Assembly (NCBI GenBank): GCA_013399895.1
Contig: VXBA01001836.1
Span: forward strand, 676,533-740,532
DNA: 64,000 nt
Source of the DNA: Serilophus lunatus
Lineage: Eukaryota > Chordata > Aves > Passeriformes > Eurylaimidae
Direction of reading: 5' to 3'
Under the pieces are notes generated by a model. It did not search any database. It was not told the DNA's origin and saw only the letters and a program-made list of their open reading frames with translations. Shown piece by piece: positions 50,790-63,820 of the stretch. Made by a program: the position numbers and the translations under genes. The first letter of the stretch is position 1; each line of letters opens with the position of its first letter.

Positions 50790-50930
50790 TTGGTTTTCAG
50801 ATCATAAGCTCTTAAAGACAGAACCTTTATTACTGTGTTTGTAAAGCACCTGCTACACTGGGATTAGTAGAATGGTGATCTCGGTTAGCAATCAGACCAG
50901 TTTACACAAATAAGAAACAAATAGATCAGA
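50790..50930 (+). repeat. Ancient LINE 3'-tail relic (L2/L3-CR1 type)
   Basis: The order ATCATAAGCTCTTAAAGACAG, then TGTGTTTGTAAAGCACCTGC, then GATCTCGGTTAG, then an ACAAATAAGAAA end follows the old tail 'gtaagctctttgggcaggg ... tgtttgtacagcacctagcacaatgggg ... gatctcggttggg ... aatacaaataa'. That tail is widespread in reptile, bird and mammal genomes. This appears to be the same family as the relic at 6.5 kb, in the opposite orientation. The call rests on remembered family consensus, and the subfamily is not fixed. Confidence 0.5.
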
Positions 50931-53061
50931 TTGATACCAGGTTTGGGTGGCTGACACAGGCGTTCCAGGTACAGGCTTCTCCAAATGGAACTTGGGGCAG
51001 TGCTGGCCAGAGAATCCATATTGTTTTGCATCTCTGTTGAACACTGGGACAGATTCTTCTAAGCACAGACATATCTGAGTCCTAAAGTAGGGCTGCAGGC
51101 GGCAGTATGGGTTTGCACACTACATGCCTTGATTCATCCCAGATGAGAAACAGTTGCCATATCTAGCAGTGAGACTACTTGAAATTTAAACAATAGCTTT
51201 TCTTTTTTGGTTAGAGACCTTGTGTTCAACTGTTTCACCTCCTCTCAGCCAAAAAGCTATTGGGAATTTACTCCAGTGGCCTTGTATAAATTTAATCAGT
51301 CTTAACAACTAGTGACATCTCTCTCCAGAGAAGGAATAATGATCAGGTTCAGGTTGCGGTTGTTACTCACAAGGCTAAACCATGGAGAAAACTCAAAAGG
51401 GCAACTCCTTAAGACTGGTAAATTCCTGTAGATACATTAAAGGGAACTGCATGGCTATGCCTTGCCACCTCATCCCTTCCTGGAAATATCAAAACCTCAA
51501 ACTCCTTGAAACAGTGAGGATTGTCTAAAGCAGAAAAGGTAGCAAAGCACACCCAACTTTTACTAGCAGGGATTCCATTTATGTTTGTCAAGGTATCTCT
51601 ACAAATATCCACCCGCTTGAAGGGTGCCTGAGGCTTCTGCTCCCAGCCGAAGCCCTCAGAGGATGTAAACAAGACACACCACCAGCAGCTGAAGGCCTGT
51701 TTTTCTGTTGCTTTTTGCAGTTCCTGAACCAGGGGTTGTAAAGACAAGAAGGTCATTGTATTTATGAGAGAACACATGATCTCAAGGCAAAGTGTTACAG
51801 AAACAGGGCTCACAAGAACAAATGGGGCTACAGGTAGGTTCAACATTAAAAAATCAGGCTTAGTCCCTGGGCTCTTCACAAGTGTAAGAAGTACAGCCTA
51901 GTGGGATACTACTCCAGCATCTTTGTAGCACTGCTTAAGCATAAGTGATTGAATCAGCCGTGGAGGACTGGGGAATCAGGCCATGAGCTAGCAGAAGGTT
52001 AAAAGGAGTGTGCAAATAAAAACTCTCTCTCAGCACAAAGGACATCACAGTTCAAGGCCAAAGCTTCCCTCTGTTGTTCTGGAACTAATTTCAAACATGA
52101 ATCAGAGGCCTAACATGGAGAGGTTACTGTCAATAACCCCTCCCTGAGAGTGCCTTGTTTAATGAGATGTTTAACTGGATGATACGAGAATGAATTCATA
52201 AGCAAGTGAGGGAAAAGGTCTATTGCTTTCGTTTTTCTCAACAAGGAGGGAACAAAGGAAATGATGGAGAGCAAACAGGTACCAAAGGAGGAGAACAGAC
52301 AAGATGGACAATAAACAGAAGAGAAATAAATTATGTGAACATGCACACAATAACAAACACTTCACTTAAAATCAGAGCTTGCCATAAGGATGATGACCAT
52401 GTGGTGCTAATAGTGAAGACTCTTGGTGTGCAAAGGAGAAGGATTTAGGACCATACACGTGGGAGAGCTCAGTGTGCAACTGCAAGGTTTGTAAAGTCCA
52501 CTGCAGTACAGCCAGCAGACAGACTGAGCAGGAGGACTGGGACCATTGTAATTCACTCTGTGTAGCAGGAACCTCTGCACCCTTTATAAGCCTGCAGAGC
52601 AGAGCAAAATCTTAGCAACTTCAGGCCACCAAAACATTTCTTCACAGTAGTCCCTTTTCAAGCCTGTCATCATCAACACGTGGAAAATGAGACAATTCAA
52701 AATCTCAGGCCTGGATCTGTAACAGATGTTTGCTATCTATTTCCTGTCAAGGTACATAGCTCCCACTGATATCAAGGAGTGAGGAGCTCAAATACCTCTG
52801 TGGAGCCGAGCCTTGGAGTGTAAGACAAATACATGGGAAGGAAAAGGCACAGAGAGAGATGTTTTGCAGCCTCCAGGTGGCTCTAAATTAGATGAAGGCA
52901 CTGGTCCAACTCTGAGCCAGCCCTTTGGAGATGCTTCAGCAGCCCACATCTGTGCTACAGAGCTTCACTGAGGATGTTCACAATGAGCTCCCAAGGAAAG
53001 ACCCAGTGCTCAAGCAAAACACACGTTGCTGCAGAGTGCCAGGACACAGAGTCTGAAATTT
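50931..53061. other. Unique non-coding DNA
   Basis: A 156-codon open frame lies on the minus strand at 51,409-51,879, with no family resemblance, signal peptide or repeat that I can see. I find no mobile element here. Confidence 0.6.
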
Positions 53062-53067
53062 CCCCCC

Positions 53068-53090
53068 TTTTTTTTTCCTTTTTTTTTTTT

Positions 53091-53122
<32 letters not shown>

Positions 53123-53131
53123 TTTTTTTTT
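53068..53131. repeat. Long poly-T tract
   Basis: About 64 bases are nearly all T, with two short C interruptions (CC near 53,077 and one C at 53,103). It may be the antisense of a poly-A tail, but no retroelement body is recognisable beside it. The Lys/Phe-rich open frames across it are artefacts. Confidence 0.95.
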
Positions 53132-54150
53132 CTGCCTGGGCTGTTCACAGAGCCATTACAAAGAAGCCTTCTTCTGCTTTGTGTAGCCATGGAGGAAGGA
53201 GGAAACAGGACACTTCAGGTATTTATTTTAAAAGTCTATCATGCATTTTGATGGCTGCTATTGCCAAAACTAATCATCCTAGTGGAAGAGGTACAGAGGC
53301 AGAACAGGTGAAATACGAAGAGCAAGTAAAAATGAAGGAGCTTGGAATGACAAGCAGAAAAGGTAACTCTACAGATCAGAGGGTTTTCAATGTGTTGCAC
53401 ATGCTGCAACCTCTTAAACAGCATATTAGGGCTCCTGAAACCTTTTAAGCAATGTAACATGGTTAAAAATATGGTGGCATCTCCAGTGTATAATTCTGCT
53501 AGAGCTAGATAGTTCATGCTGCCCTCTCAAATTGAGAGGAAGAGAATTAAATTTAAAAAGGAAATAAAATGCTCATTTTAATCACCCGTTATACTTTGAG
53601 GAGTTTTTCTGTCTCCTTTGTAGAGTAAAGCAGAGTAACAGGCAATTGCTATATCCCCGAGCTGATAGTTAGACTACCCAGGATCCCAGGATTATAAACT
53701 CCCTATTTTCTCTGACCTCTTTCACAGATGCATCTTCATATACAGTGACAATTGCATCAGTGCCATTACCTTTGGATGGAAAAGCCTGCAAAGTGAAAGC
53801 ATCAGTAGCCAAAGGCAACATAATCAGCTGTTCTCATTACTTATAGAATGTATGGGGTTTGTCTGTAGAAAAAAATTACAGAGGTGGAAAGGGCTGACTA
53901 ATGAAAGTGCAGAGGAGACATGTATACGAGGCATTTGCCTCAGGATGAGGAAGTATAGCATTATCTGAATCATACTGCACTCAGAAATCATTCCTCCCTG
54001 TTATTTGGTGTCCTTCAAGAAATGAATCCCACCCACAAGGCATTTAATGGACTATTGCAAGGGGCTTCATTAACTGAGGCTTCAAAACATCTGAAATACT
54101 TTGTACAGGCCCAGGTAAGTGAAGGGATTAAATTATACTTTACTTTGCCA
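53132..54150. other. Unique non-coding DNA
   Basis: No element or coding region recognised. Confidence 0.65.
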
Positions 54151-54152
54151 AG

Positions 54153-54217
54153 CTATCTTTTACCCAAGTATGTTCCCAAGCAAACTATCTTTTACCCAAG
54201 CCATCTTTTTACCCAGG
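54153..54217. repeat. Short minisatellite, 16-bp unit
   Basis: CTATCTTTTACCCAAG occurs exactly at 54,153-54,168 and 54,185-54,200, and a 17-base variant follows directly at 54,201-54,217. The 16 bases between the two exact copies look like a diverged unit. The tandem lies in the 188-codon open frame at 54,119-54,685, which I regard as chance. Confidence 0.75.
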
Positions 54218-54756
54218 TATAAATTGCAATGGGTGCAAACTGCAAACTGTACTGCTTTGGGAGGAAGGGAAAAAAACCCAGGTAATCATGACAAATTATA
54301 CTTTTTCAAGTTATCATCATCTTGCTCTGTCTCTGTCAAATTGTTCCTCAAACACAGCAGTCTGCGAAGCCACCTGATTCCTCTACTTGCTTTTTTTTTT
54401 ACTTCCTTCATCCCTTTGTACTATTTATACTTCTTGGATAAAACATGCACTTTTGCATATCTCAGCCATTTCAAGGGCTCAGATGATGAACTGCACTGTT
54501 TAGTCCTTTCCATCACAGTGTCACTAGTGGTCATGTCCCTGATTATCTCTAAGGACAATGCATTCAATAATCGCTTCAATCCAAATCTGTCTATAATTAT
54601 GATCAAGGATGATATACTAAGGTATATATGTGAAGGAATGGTTCATTTTTCAAGCCTACACGTTGTTTTCCAAATTCTTTTGTAGCTGCAACATAACCTT
54701 GGTCTGCAACTTCACCCAAAGAGCGAATGTGACTTTTCACTAAACTGATTTCAGCT

Positions 54757-54765
54757 CTTTTTTTT

Positions 54766-54814
<49 letters not shown>

Positions 54815-54868
54815 CCTTTTCACCCCTTAAATTTTTTTTTGCTTAAAAAAAAAAAAAAAAAAAAAAAA
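54757..54868. repeat. T-run / A42 / A24 homopolymer cluster
   Basis: A T-rich run (54,757-54,770) runs into 42 consecutive A (54,771-54,812). A short T/C spacer follows, then another 24 A (54,845-54,868). T followed by A can fold back on itself. Assembly length here is unreliable. Confidence 0.95.
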
Positions 54869-57171
54869 GAAAGAAAAAGAACAAATCATCCTTCTACACA
54901 CTTAAGCTTTTTTACTACTTTTTACCATTTCAGGCATGTTGTTTTTTGCCTGGGGTTTAGACAAAACAAATTCAGTTCCTTGTAAAGCTTACTCAGTATC
55001 TGGTGTGGACTTTTGGGAGGTGAAAGGAAAGGAGAAATCTGCTCTAAAAAGAAAAGCCCTGCTCTGTAAGATAAGTCTGTACTCGGGACTCTTTCAGTGC
55101 ACTAGAAAGGCAGGTAGAGCTCGGTTATTGCTTGCTTGGACCTTTAAAATTCAAGGAGCCCTTCTGCTCCTTGCGTCTGCTGGGAGCAATTTCACTGCAA
55201 TTACTGAAACGAAGCCCCTCAATTCCACTCTGTAGCTATTCACATGACCCTCAGTGTTTTGGACTTGATTTTTCTCCAGTTTTCTCCACAACAGGAAGAG
55301 TCGTGAGGAAATTTTCCTCAGTCAGTGGCTTCAGGTTTCTATTAAAAACTTTTGCTACTTGCAACACTCCTCAAAATCTTTAAAAAACAAACGTAGCATT
55401 GGAATTATTCAATCAAATGGTATTAAAAGCACAGATTATGCTTTAGAAACCACTTACAAAGAAGGTTTTTACAGATCAGTGAGGACGCTAGCGAGGAGGG
55501 GCCCCTGATATGAATGGAAACGTTTGTTTCAATCCTCATTTATCTTAAGGCCCGGGTGCTTTCTGGACAGTGAAACATTCTTCTCCTCCCTGCACTTGGA
55601 AAAGTGAGGATCAAGTTGCGAGAGAGTGCCCTTGAATGCTCAAGTAAGGAATTTGCTAAGTGGCCTCCTCAGCCAGCACAGCTCCCATGTTAACTTTGGC
55701 TTCTTAATTCCCTCTGCCCTCGGCAGCAGGATTACCCATCCTTTCTCATCACGAGGCCTCACCATCAGCTGAGCCCCTACAGTTGTATCCAGACACAAAA
55801 CCATGGCCACTTCTCACGTTAAAATGTTTGCCATTTCTCCACCACCCTGAAATTTCAGCCAAGCCCTGATAAGAATGTAAGCCATGGCTTTGTAAAGGTC
55901 CTAACGTTCTCAGCTTCCCCAGGGCTGCTCAGGGGTCTCTGTGACTCTGTGTGTGTACAAGACTGCAATATAAACACTAATTAAAGAATAATGAGTTAAT
56001 AATTGCCTCTGAGGCCACCAATTGTATTAATCTGGAATCCACCTATATTTAATGAAAATGCAAGAAAATATTGGAATGGTCTCCTTAAAAGAAGCATTCG
56101 ATGGGTTAAATCTACTTTTGTCTAAGTGACTTATTTTGTGCAAATGTGGATCCCACTAAATCCCTTCTGAAATGAGCAGTGATGATCTTTGATAGAAGCA
56201 GAACCCAGTCCTTGCTGAGGCAGTGGCCTCAACAACTATATTAGAAACTAGATTTACAGTCCTATTCTCAAGCCCAACTTTTGTTGATGGCTGTGGAATT
56301 TTGGCCAGAGTAAAGATCGCAGTGTTTGTCCTTCAACTTGCACAGCTAGCTTCTTCCTGCCATCCAAAGTTTCTTGGGATTAGTCAGGACTGATATTGAT
56401 GTATGAACATCTTAAAAGGACTGTACATAGCTCCCAGGCTGAAGACTAAACATTGCTGCGTAAAACAGAATTTGGCAGTGATTCTATAGGATGAACCTAA
56501 TCAGAGCAGACAGATTACAATACATGGTAAAGGCATGGAGTTGAAATGAAAAAAGGGACTTGCTCTGCAGTATTGCATAATACATTCTGGAGAAACTAGA
56601 AAACCTTTCAGAGCAGCTGGGACAGAGGGAAATGAACCATTTGTTCCCAAGTGAAATAAACATAAGAAGGAAATGCTCCAATCTGTCTCCAAACTAGGAA
56701 AGGAATGGTGGTCAGAAAAGTGACCAGAGCCTGACCCAAGCTTTTCAAGTTGTCCAGTTCCTCAAACTAGCTGTGTTTGAAGTGCACAGGTACATATAAC
56801 CTCATCCCCCTAGTCAGTCCTGGTGAGCCACTGACCTCTGTAAGGGAATGCACCCCTTGGCAGACATCATTGTATGGCACCAGGCAATATAGCTGCTCTG
56901 TTTCTGAGTCCTTGTATATCACCTGTTAAAGGAAATTTCAAAGCATCTCCCCTGTTGCTCCAAATCACCTGCACTGCTCTGTACATGACCAAGAGAAATG
57001 TTACTCCAGATACCTGTGATGAGCTTCCCAGAGGAAGGTATTTTTCAGTACAAAAATTCACGCAACAAAGCTCAGGCAGAATGGGAGGACCTGCAATTCA
57101 AAAGGACAGAACTTTCTATGGCTTTGATTATGAAACATTCGACACATTGTTCTCTCTCTCTGCCTTACGTG
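54869..57171. other. Unique non-coding DNA with candidate conserved patches
   Basis: No exon is recognised. Two stretches look less random than the rest: 55,480-55,560, where several CpGs survive, and 55,960-56,110, which has TAATTA at 55,978-55,983 and further TTAATAATTG and CAATTG motifs. Conservation cannot be tested from one sequence. Confidence 0.5.
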
Positions 57172-57277
57172 TTTTTTTTTTGGTGGTGGTGGTGGTTTTT
57201 TGGTTGGTTTTTTGGTTGGTTGATTGGTTGGTTGGTTGGTTGGTTGGTGGGTGGTTTTTTTATGTTTTTATTTTTTT
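57172..57277. repeat. TGG / GGTT simple repeat
   Basis: A T run and five TGG units pass into many TTGG units and end in T-rich sequence. The Trp/Gly/Leu-rich open frames across it are artefacts. Confidence 0.95.
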
Positions 57278-59924
57278 CACTAAAACTTCCCTGGTTGGAT
57301 TTTTTTTGATTGATGACAACCAACTCCACCAAGAAAGTGCACAAAACTTATTGCTGGTATCTGCTTGACGAGAGTGTAAGTTCTTCACATCACCTCTCTC
57401 CTTTTAAAACTTGAAGTAAGGGATCATTCTGAAATTCTGATTCATGTAAGAAAACTGTTAACTTAAACTTGAGAAATGAAAAGAATGCAAGCAACAAGAC
57501 TTGTGGCCTTTATAGAGGATCTCTCAAGATTTTATATTTCCCATTTCAGGTCAGACAGAGATGCTCCTTCCACTTTCAAAGCAGAACCAAAACCAGGTTC
57601 TTTTTTAAGTAATAGGTTCATGAGTCAGTTTGCAGCTCTAACCACATTGCCTTTCAGTGGAAATCCAACTGAAATTTAGGAGATAATTTGTTCATTCTTT
57701 TTAACAGCCTTACACTCACAACCAGTGAATTAATGCAGATGGATGATGTTTGCAACTGAGCCACACATTCTGATTCTCATTTCTTCAGTACCCTTCTCAT
57801 TGCAGACTGAAAAAGCTCAGTTCTCCAGATAGGCAGCTAAACCACTGGGCATCCCCTAAGGGACACATCTTGTGAGTGACTGCAAGCAGTACCACCATCT
57901 AAAATCTCTTGCAAATGGACACAGCTCGATCAGAACTTTCTCTTGCAGGCTTCTGCATGTCAGGAGGCTGCTCCAGCACCTCCTCCAAGTAGTTAAACAC
58001 TTTCACTTACTTTCCAGGGGAAAAAGAAAATCTCTACAGTGAGCACGTAACAATTTCTTCCTGTCTCAGCTCTGTTCCTTACTAAAAAATTGTCTCCCTC
58101 CAACAATCCCCCTCATGCTGGTATACTTATAATTCAACAGTCGTGTTCCTTCTTTTCTGTCATCCTGCTGGGATGACCAGATTTAGCTTCCTAAGTTTCC
58201 AATCTTAAACTTCATGTCTGGAGCTGTACACATGTGTACATAGAGGTGTTCTCACTACTTACTGGTTCTGCAACACCAGACTGCTGGGAATGTATCTTCT
58301 CACAACTCCTAAAGAACACCTGAGGACTCTTTAGTCTTTGGTTAGTCCACAACAGTTTACTGAACTGGGAATTGCACTTTGCATGTTCCTGTGCCAAGAC
58401 AAAGGAAGAAGGTAAACATGTTTCAGTGGCTGGGAAAATTAGACCCCTCTTGACCTTGCTTTTTCAGTCTGAGTGCAAGGACTGTTCTGCTTGCCCAAAT
58501 TCCCATATTTTTCCTCCTTTCACAAGGAAACAGTGTAGCTTAGGCAGTTGAGAGAGGTATTTGGAGGAGGAACAATCAGAAGAGGGTTTCATGTTGCAGC
58601 GGCTTCCTGAGTGAGAGAAGACAGGCATGGGAAATAATAACTCTGCTCCAATGTCAGGAATGAGGAGATTTCTATTTCCAATTTAAATGTAATTTTAAGA
58701 GCTCTTTGAGCAGCGAGGGTTCACTTCAAGAACTTGGAGGCTTAGTACACAAATTGTGCAGTCCACAGAAAGGTTCCCATCAATTTCAGGGTGGCATGCC
58801 TTCTGAATGTATGCTCTTATGCTGCAATCAGGAAAGAGGGAGCACTTTAAAAATGCTGATGCTGTGCAATATTTATGGAGTTTTTCTTCCTGCGTCATTC
58901 AGTCCTTGCACTTGGCTCTTTAGGCAATTCCAAGAACTGCTCATCTGCAGATTGTGATGCTTGGTTTCCTTCAGGAAGACCAAATGAGAGCCTGGCAGGT
59001 AGATCTGAGAAACATGGTTAAGAAAGTGAAGTGTCTATTATTGGGGTTTAACAACAAGTTTCAGGTTGATTCACAACAAATAAAGAGAAAGTTAATGGCT
59101 GAGAACTAAAATAACAGACTACCCACACACACAACACACTATGATTTGATATACAGTAATTTCTGTAGCCTGCAGAAGGTAAATATGTGCTCATCATACT
59201 TCCCCACATAATGTTTAGAAATCCTTACTGGTGCTTTTCACAGTGATTAATTAGGCTGAATTATCAGATGGACTAAAAAGGAAAGGATTTTTATTCAGGA
59301 AGGACAACTCATTGGCCAGAAAGAAGGAGAAGATTAAACACTGTGCAGGCTTTTCAACTTTAAATATCAACAAAGTTCTTCTAAATAAATTCAGCAGTAG
59401 AAAAGAGAGACAGTTCTGAGAAAATGCTCACTCTAAACTGTGCTTGAAAGAAAACCATACTGGAAAGTGGAGAACTCTCCAAACCTAGAGTTGGCAAATT
59501 TGAGATTTAGGTCATGTCCTAGTTTTGTTCATATACAGTAGCATTCACTTGATTTCCATAAAATATCAAGTAGCTGAAGCAACATTCACAGCACATACTT
59601 CAAAACTGCTCATAGTAAAATCTAGTAGATATGAACTCTAAAACTAAGACATGACATCCCTTCACTGTATCAGTGCTCTGGGTAGTCCAGGAATGCAACC
59701 AGTAAATATTAAGAAAATATGTACAAATGGGAAATGCCATCCTTGGTTTTACCCTTGGCATTAGAGCTGCAAAATCCAAATATGTGGAAGCAGAGTGTGA
59801 GGCTATGTTTCAGTGTCTTTCCAGCTTTATGAAAACCCTGGTTTTCTCAAAGAGCCACCCAAGGGGATAACTTACTTTTTCTTCAAACATTTTTCTGTGT
59901 TTTTATTACTAAAGGGGAAGTGCT
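57278..59924. other. Unique non-coding DNA
   Basis: No element or coding region recognised. Open frames are below 85 codons. Confidence 0.65.
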
Positions 59925-60270
59925 GCAGGACTTATTTAGGGAGTGATAGTGGATGACAGATTAAATATGAGCTCACAGTGAGAGACTGTAGCACAAAGAG
60001 GCAAATACCATACTGAGATGTGGAGCAGAATTACTTGCAGGACTACAGAGGTAATAATTCCTCCATACATAGCCCTGGTGAGGCCCCTCTTGGAAAACTG
60101 TGATCAGTTTTGGGCAACTCAATATAAAAAGGAAGTCAATAAAATAGAGTGACTACAATGAACAGTGATAAAGATAAGTGGGTTGGAAGGTATGATATAT
60201 GAGTAGAAGCTAAGGGAACCAAACTTACTAAACATAGCTGAGACATGGAGGAAAGGAAAGGGCAAAAGGA
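59925..60270 (+). mobile_element. Old CR1 LINE fragment (C-terminal RT region)
   Basis: On the plus strand GVIVDDRLNMSSQ (from about 59,939) matches the CR1 block DLGVxVDxxLNMS. After a stop and a frame change, TTEVIIPPYIALVRPLLENC, then DQFWATQYKKEVNKIE and a LREPNLLN block match the ORF2 C-terminal order (VIxPLYxxLVRPHLEYC..QFW..HYKKD..LE..RELGLF). Only about 110 codons remain. Both ends are truncated, no 3' tail is present, and the copy is highly diverged and inactive. Confidence 0.8.
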
Positions 60271-63200
60271 CTTAGGACATGCCAATGCCATAGTATTCCT
60301 ACATGGGTGGGAAACTTGACTGTGTCTGTAGATATGTTTCAGAGATAGTGAACAAAAAAATGTCATTTTTTGGTAAAATATTTAAAAATAAGTTTTAACA
60401 ATTCCCTTGCTCCTTTTCCTCACCTTACAGATATATTTTTGTTGTAGGAGGGCAAAAAGTAATTGATTGAGGAGGAGGGGGAAAAAAAGAACATTTTGGA
60501 AAGAAAAAAAGATTTTATTTCAAGATAAAAAGAAAAAAAAAAGAACAGACAAGAGTACATACCTACATATACACACACATGTTCTCATACACTTGCATAC
60601 TTTGTCCCCAAGAAAAAACATTAACAGAGCATTACTAGCCAGCTTTCATCAAAGGCTGATGTTCTAACTTCCTTCTGTTCTCAAAAAATTAGATTTTCCT
60701 GAGTAACTTTATCACATTCTGGCCCACTTCACTGCTCACGTAATCACTCTCCCGTCAGCAGTATGATGTCCATCATCATAAAAGGGCAGTGCTGTACTTG
60801 CAAAGGCTTCCTTCTGGATGGATTGGATGGTCTCCATCTGGACTGGTGGTCAGAGAAGAGCAGCTGGCATTGCTCCGAAATAAGAAAAGCTCTTAGATTT
60901 CAAACTGCTGAAGCCTAGACCTGCCTGGGTATCTCCAAGCACTCAGGCTAACATGATTAATAACAAGGTAGCTGAGCCAGGCTGGGGGTGGAGGAAGCAA
61001 CTGGAGCCAGAGTAGATGAAGACTGTCAAAGTCAGCACTGAGTAGTTCAGACAAAGCTGTTTTGGAACTGGGGGAAGGGGCTGAGGAGGACAATAAAAGA
61101 CACTCTTTTGCAGTGTTCATTCCCACTCACAGCTTTGCATTAGCTCAGCTGCACACCTGCAATTAATACATGAAACTGTCTTCTGGAGATAGTCTGTTTT
61201 ATGATGTTGTTTGCATAATCCTTCCACCAGCCTGCCTTTTTCCTGGCAATTTGTGACTTTCCTTCAACTTCCTAAAAACTTTTCTGGAGGAAAAAAAAAA
61301 AAAAGAGAAACACACTAGAATCAAACAAACTGTTCACCCAATTTCTTACTTTCTCTCTCTCTCCCTTACTTTTTCCAGGACAACTAACAGAACTGGAGTC
61401 TCTCACTGTACTCAATATCTTTCTCCATCCAACTAGTCTTCTTTTGACTGGCAGTGTGTTCTACTTATAAATCTTCCACAAAAACTGGTGTTTGCTTTTC
61501 AAATCTTCAACTCCCAACACAATTCAGCCTTTGAATTTATTATTAGACTGCATTTGTTTTCACTGTATATTCTTATAAGTTATCCTGGCCATCTTTCCTG
61601 TTCTTCTTCATTCTTCATTACGTATGAAAGCATATTTTTTTTGTAGTTGCTGAAGAGGTCCTCATCTGTAAAACAAATAGGCTTCTCATTCACTTTCTTC
61701 CCTGCTTTCTTGCCTAACTCTTACAAGTAGAAATTTGATGGAAACCTTCCCATTTCTTTGTAAGTTTTTTTTATTATTATTTTTGTTTGTTTTGTTTTGT
61801 AGGTTTTTTGGTGGGTTTTACTTTTTTTCATAGTGGGAAAGATGGCACATGACACACAGTGTCCTCTTTTTTAAATTAACTGCTTGGTCCTGGTCAAGGA
61901 TGCACTCATTGTATGGTGAGCTATGATTAACCAGGAGCCTGACACACAAGGCCTATGCAAACACTGGGAACCCTGGAGCAAGACCTCACGCTGTTACAGC
62001 ATTCTGTGCTGTCTGCCAATATCCCAGAGTCAGCTGTCAGCTGCAATACCAGTGCCCTGACTTCCACAGGGGCTATTCAGCACTTTAAGAATTGTAAGCA
62101 CCTTACCACTGCTGAGAGAAATTGAGCGATGGTTTCCACAGCAGGATGAGTCCTTGCAAAATTACATACTTTTAAACTGGAAAAAAATATATAATTTAGA
62201 GGTGAATGCTTTTTATTTATTTTTTCCCCCTACAATAGTTAGTGCTGCTTTTATTTACCCCCAAGGAGCAAGGATGCAAGAAAATGTTGCCGCCCATAAG
62301 CACTGTGGAAGGAAACTACAGCAGGCTCACTTGCACAATGGAAAGTCTATTTAGGATACCTGTCACCTCCACGGGGATTCTTACCTGTTTTACAGGGCTA
62401 TCTGATGAAAAGGAGAGCTGCCAATGCTGAGTCAAAAGGAAACAGTCAAAACAGAGTTTTTGTCTGCATAGATATTAGTTGAGAAACACTGAAACACTGC
62501 CCTTTGCACACACACAGAAAATTCACATCAGTGCTCCTATGACATTCTAAGCCTGTAAAAAGCTTTATCCTAGAGATATTTGAGTTTCCATCTTGGACTC
62601 TGGACCAAAGTGTCATTTCTTCTGCAGTGTACTCTATCAAAACTTGTTATTCTCACTCAGACACCTATTTCTGATGTATAGACAATCCAGAAAATCACAT
62701 CTGGTTTGGGTCCACATTTGCTTCTTGCCTCTTGAAGCCTTATTTGTATCAAATTTGGTCACTTATCCACTGCAATTCCACAAAGACTGAATTTAGTTTA
62801 AAAAAAAAAAGCTAGAGAAAAGTGCAAGTCTAATGTGAATTCAACTAAGAATCTCCACCTCAGCTAATGTTGGATGCAAACCATATCAAAAGCCATAACA
62901 AATAATTTAGATGTTGTCAAGCAATATATACATCACCTGATAAAGAAGCATTTCCCTTTTTTGACCCCTAATGGTAATCAGGTACTTACATAACTAAGAG
63001 AGCTTCTCACCTTAAAAAAATTTCCACATCGACTTGCTTTTGACATAACAAACAATAAAAAAAAATAATCCTGCAATATTGTCAACACCGAGTCTGACAA
63101 TGCTGAAGTCAGAACTTTTTTGAAGATAATGGCTTCCATTTTCCCATTAGTGTGGTTGCAAAGTTTAAACTCCTACACTGAGACCTTACTAAACTTCTGG

Positions 63201-63340
63201 GTTTGGTTTGTACACTTGCTTCAGGTACCTACTGTACGTGGAGGCTCAGAACTGTCATTACATGCTTGCCTGGAAGTCCAACACTAGTCCTGAGACTGGT
63301 GCTGAGACAGACCAATGGACAGACACAACTTTGAGCTTGC
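60271..63340. other. Unique non-coding DNA
   Basis: It contains an A/G-rich tract at about 60,470-60,545, a run of A near 61,291-61,305 and a T/G-rich stretch at 61,765-61,800. Open frames are below 80 codons and unrecognised. Confidence 0.6.
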
Positions 63341-63820
63341 AGATCATAGATCATGGAATGCCTTGGGTTGGAAGGCACCTTGAAGAAGTTCCACTCTGCT
63401 GCCATTGGTAGGGGTGCCACTCACAAGACTAGGTTGCTGAAAGCCCTGTCCAACCTGGCCTTAAGCACTTCCAGAGAGGGGACATTCACAACCTCTCTGG
63501 GAAACCTGGAACTCATCACCCCCACAGAAATGGATATCCTCCTAACATCCAATCTAAACCTGTCCTCTCTCAGTTTAAAACCATTGTCGCTTGTCTTGTC
63601 ACTACTCGCTCATGTAAAAAGTCCCTCTCTAGCCCTCTTTAGGTCCTGGAAGGGATTCTAAGGTTTTCCTTGAAGCCTTCTCTCGAGGCTGAACAACCCC
63701 AGCTCTCTCAGCCTGTGTCTCTGTAGCAGAGGTTTTCCAGCCCTCTGTGCATCTCTGTGGCCTCCTCAGGACCTGCTCCAACAGATCCATTTCTTCCTTG
63801 TGCTGAGGACCCCAGACCTC
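63341..63820 (-). mobile_element. CR1 LINE 3' fragment (5'-truncated)
   Basis: The plus strand starts with AGATCATAGATCATGGAATG, the reverse complement of the repeated CR1 tail, and continues with the standard CR1 3' end on the minus strand ('gggttggaaggcacct', 'ctgtccaacctggcctt', 'aacaaccccagctctctcag'). The minus-strand translation at about 63,630-63,820 reads WGPQHKEEMDLLEQV then a LRRPQRCTEG block, the end of ORF2 (family: WxPHYKKDxxxLEQVQRRATK). Similarity stops near 63,815-63,820, a typical 5' truncation. Moderate divergence suggests an age similar to the 40-42 kb copy. Confidence 0.93.

Noticed and set aside
51409..51879. 156-codon open frame on the minus strand
   Set aside because: No motif, no signal peptide and no neighbouring exon-like features.
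52974..53448. Phe-rich or Lys-rich proteins across the poly-T tract
   Set aside because: They are homopolymer translations, not genes.
54119..54685. 188-codon open frame, the longest in the window
   Set aside because: It starts inside a minisatellite, has no recognisable domain, lies in CpG-poor AT-rich DNA, and its length is near the chance maximum for 64 kb in six frames.
56874..57368. 164-codon open frame with a Trp/Gly/Val-rich membrane-like segment
   Set aside because: The hydrophobic part is the TGG/GGTT simple repeat.
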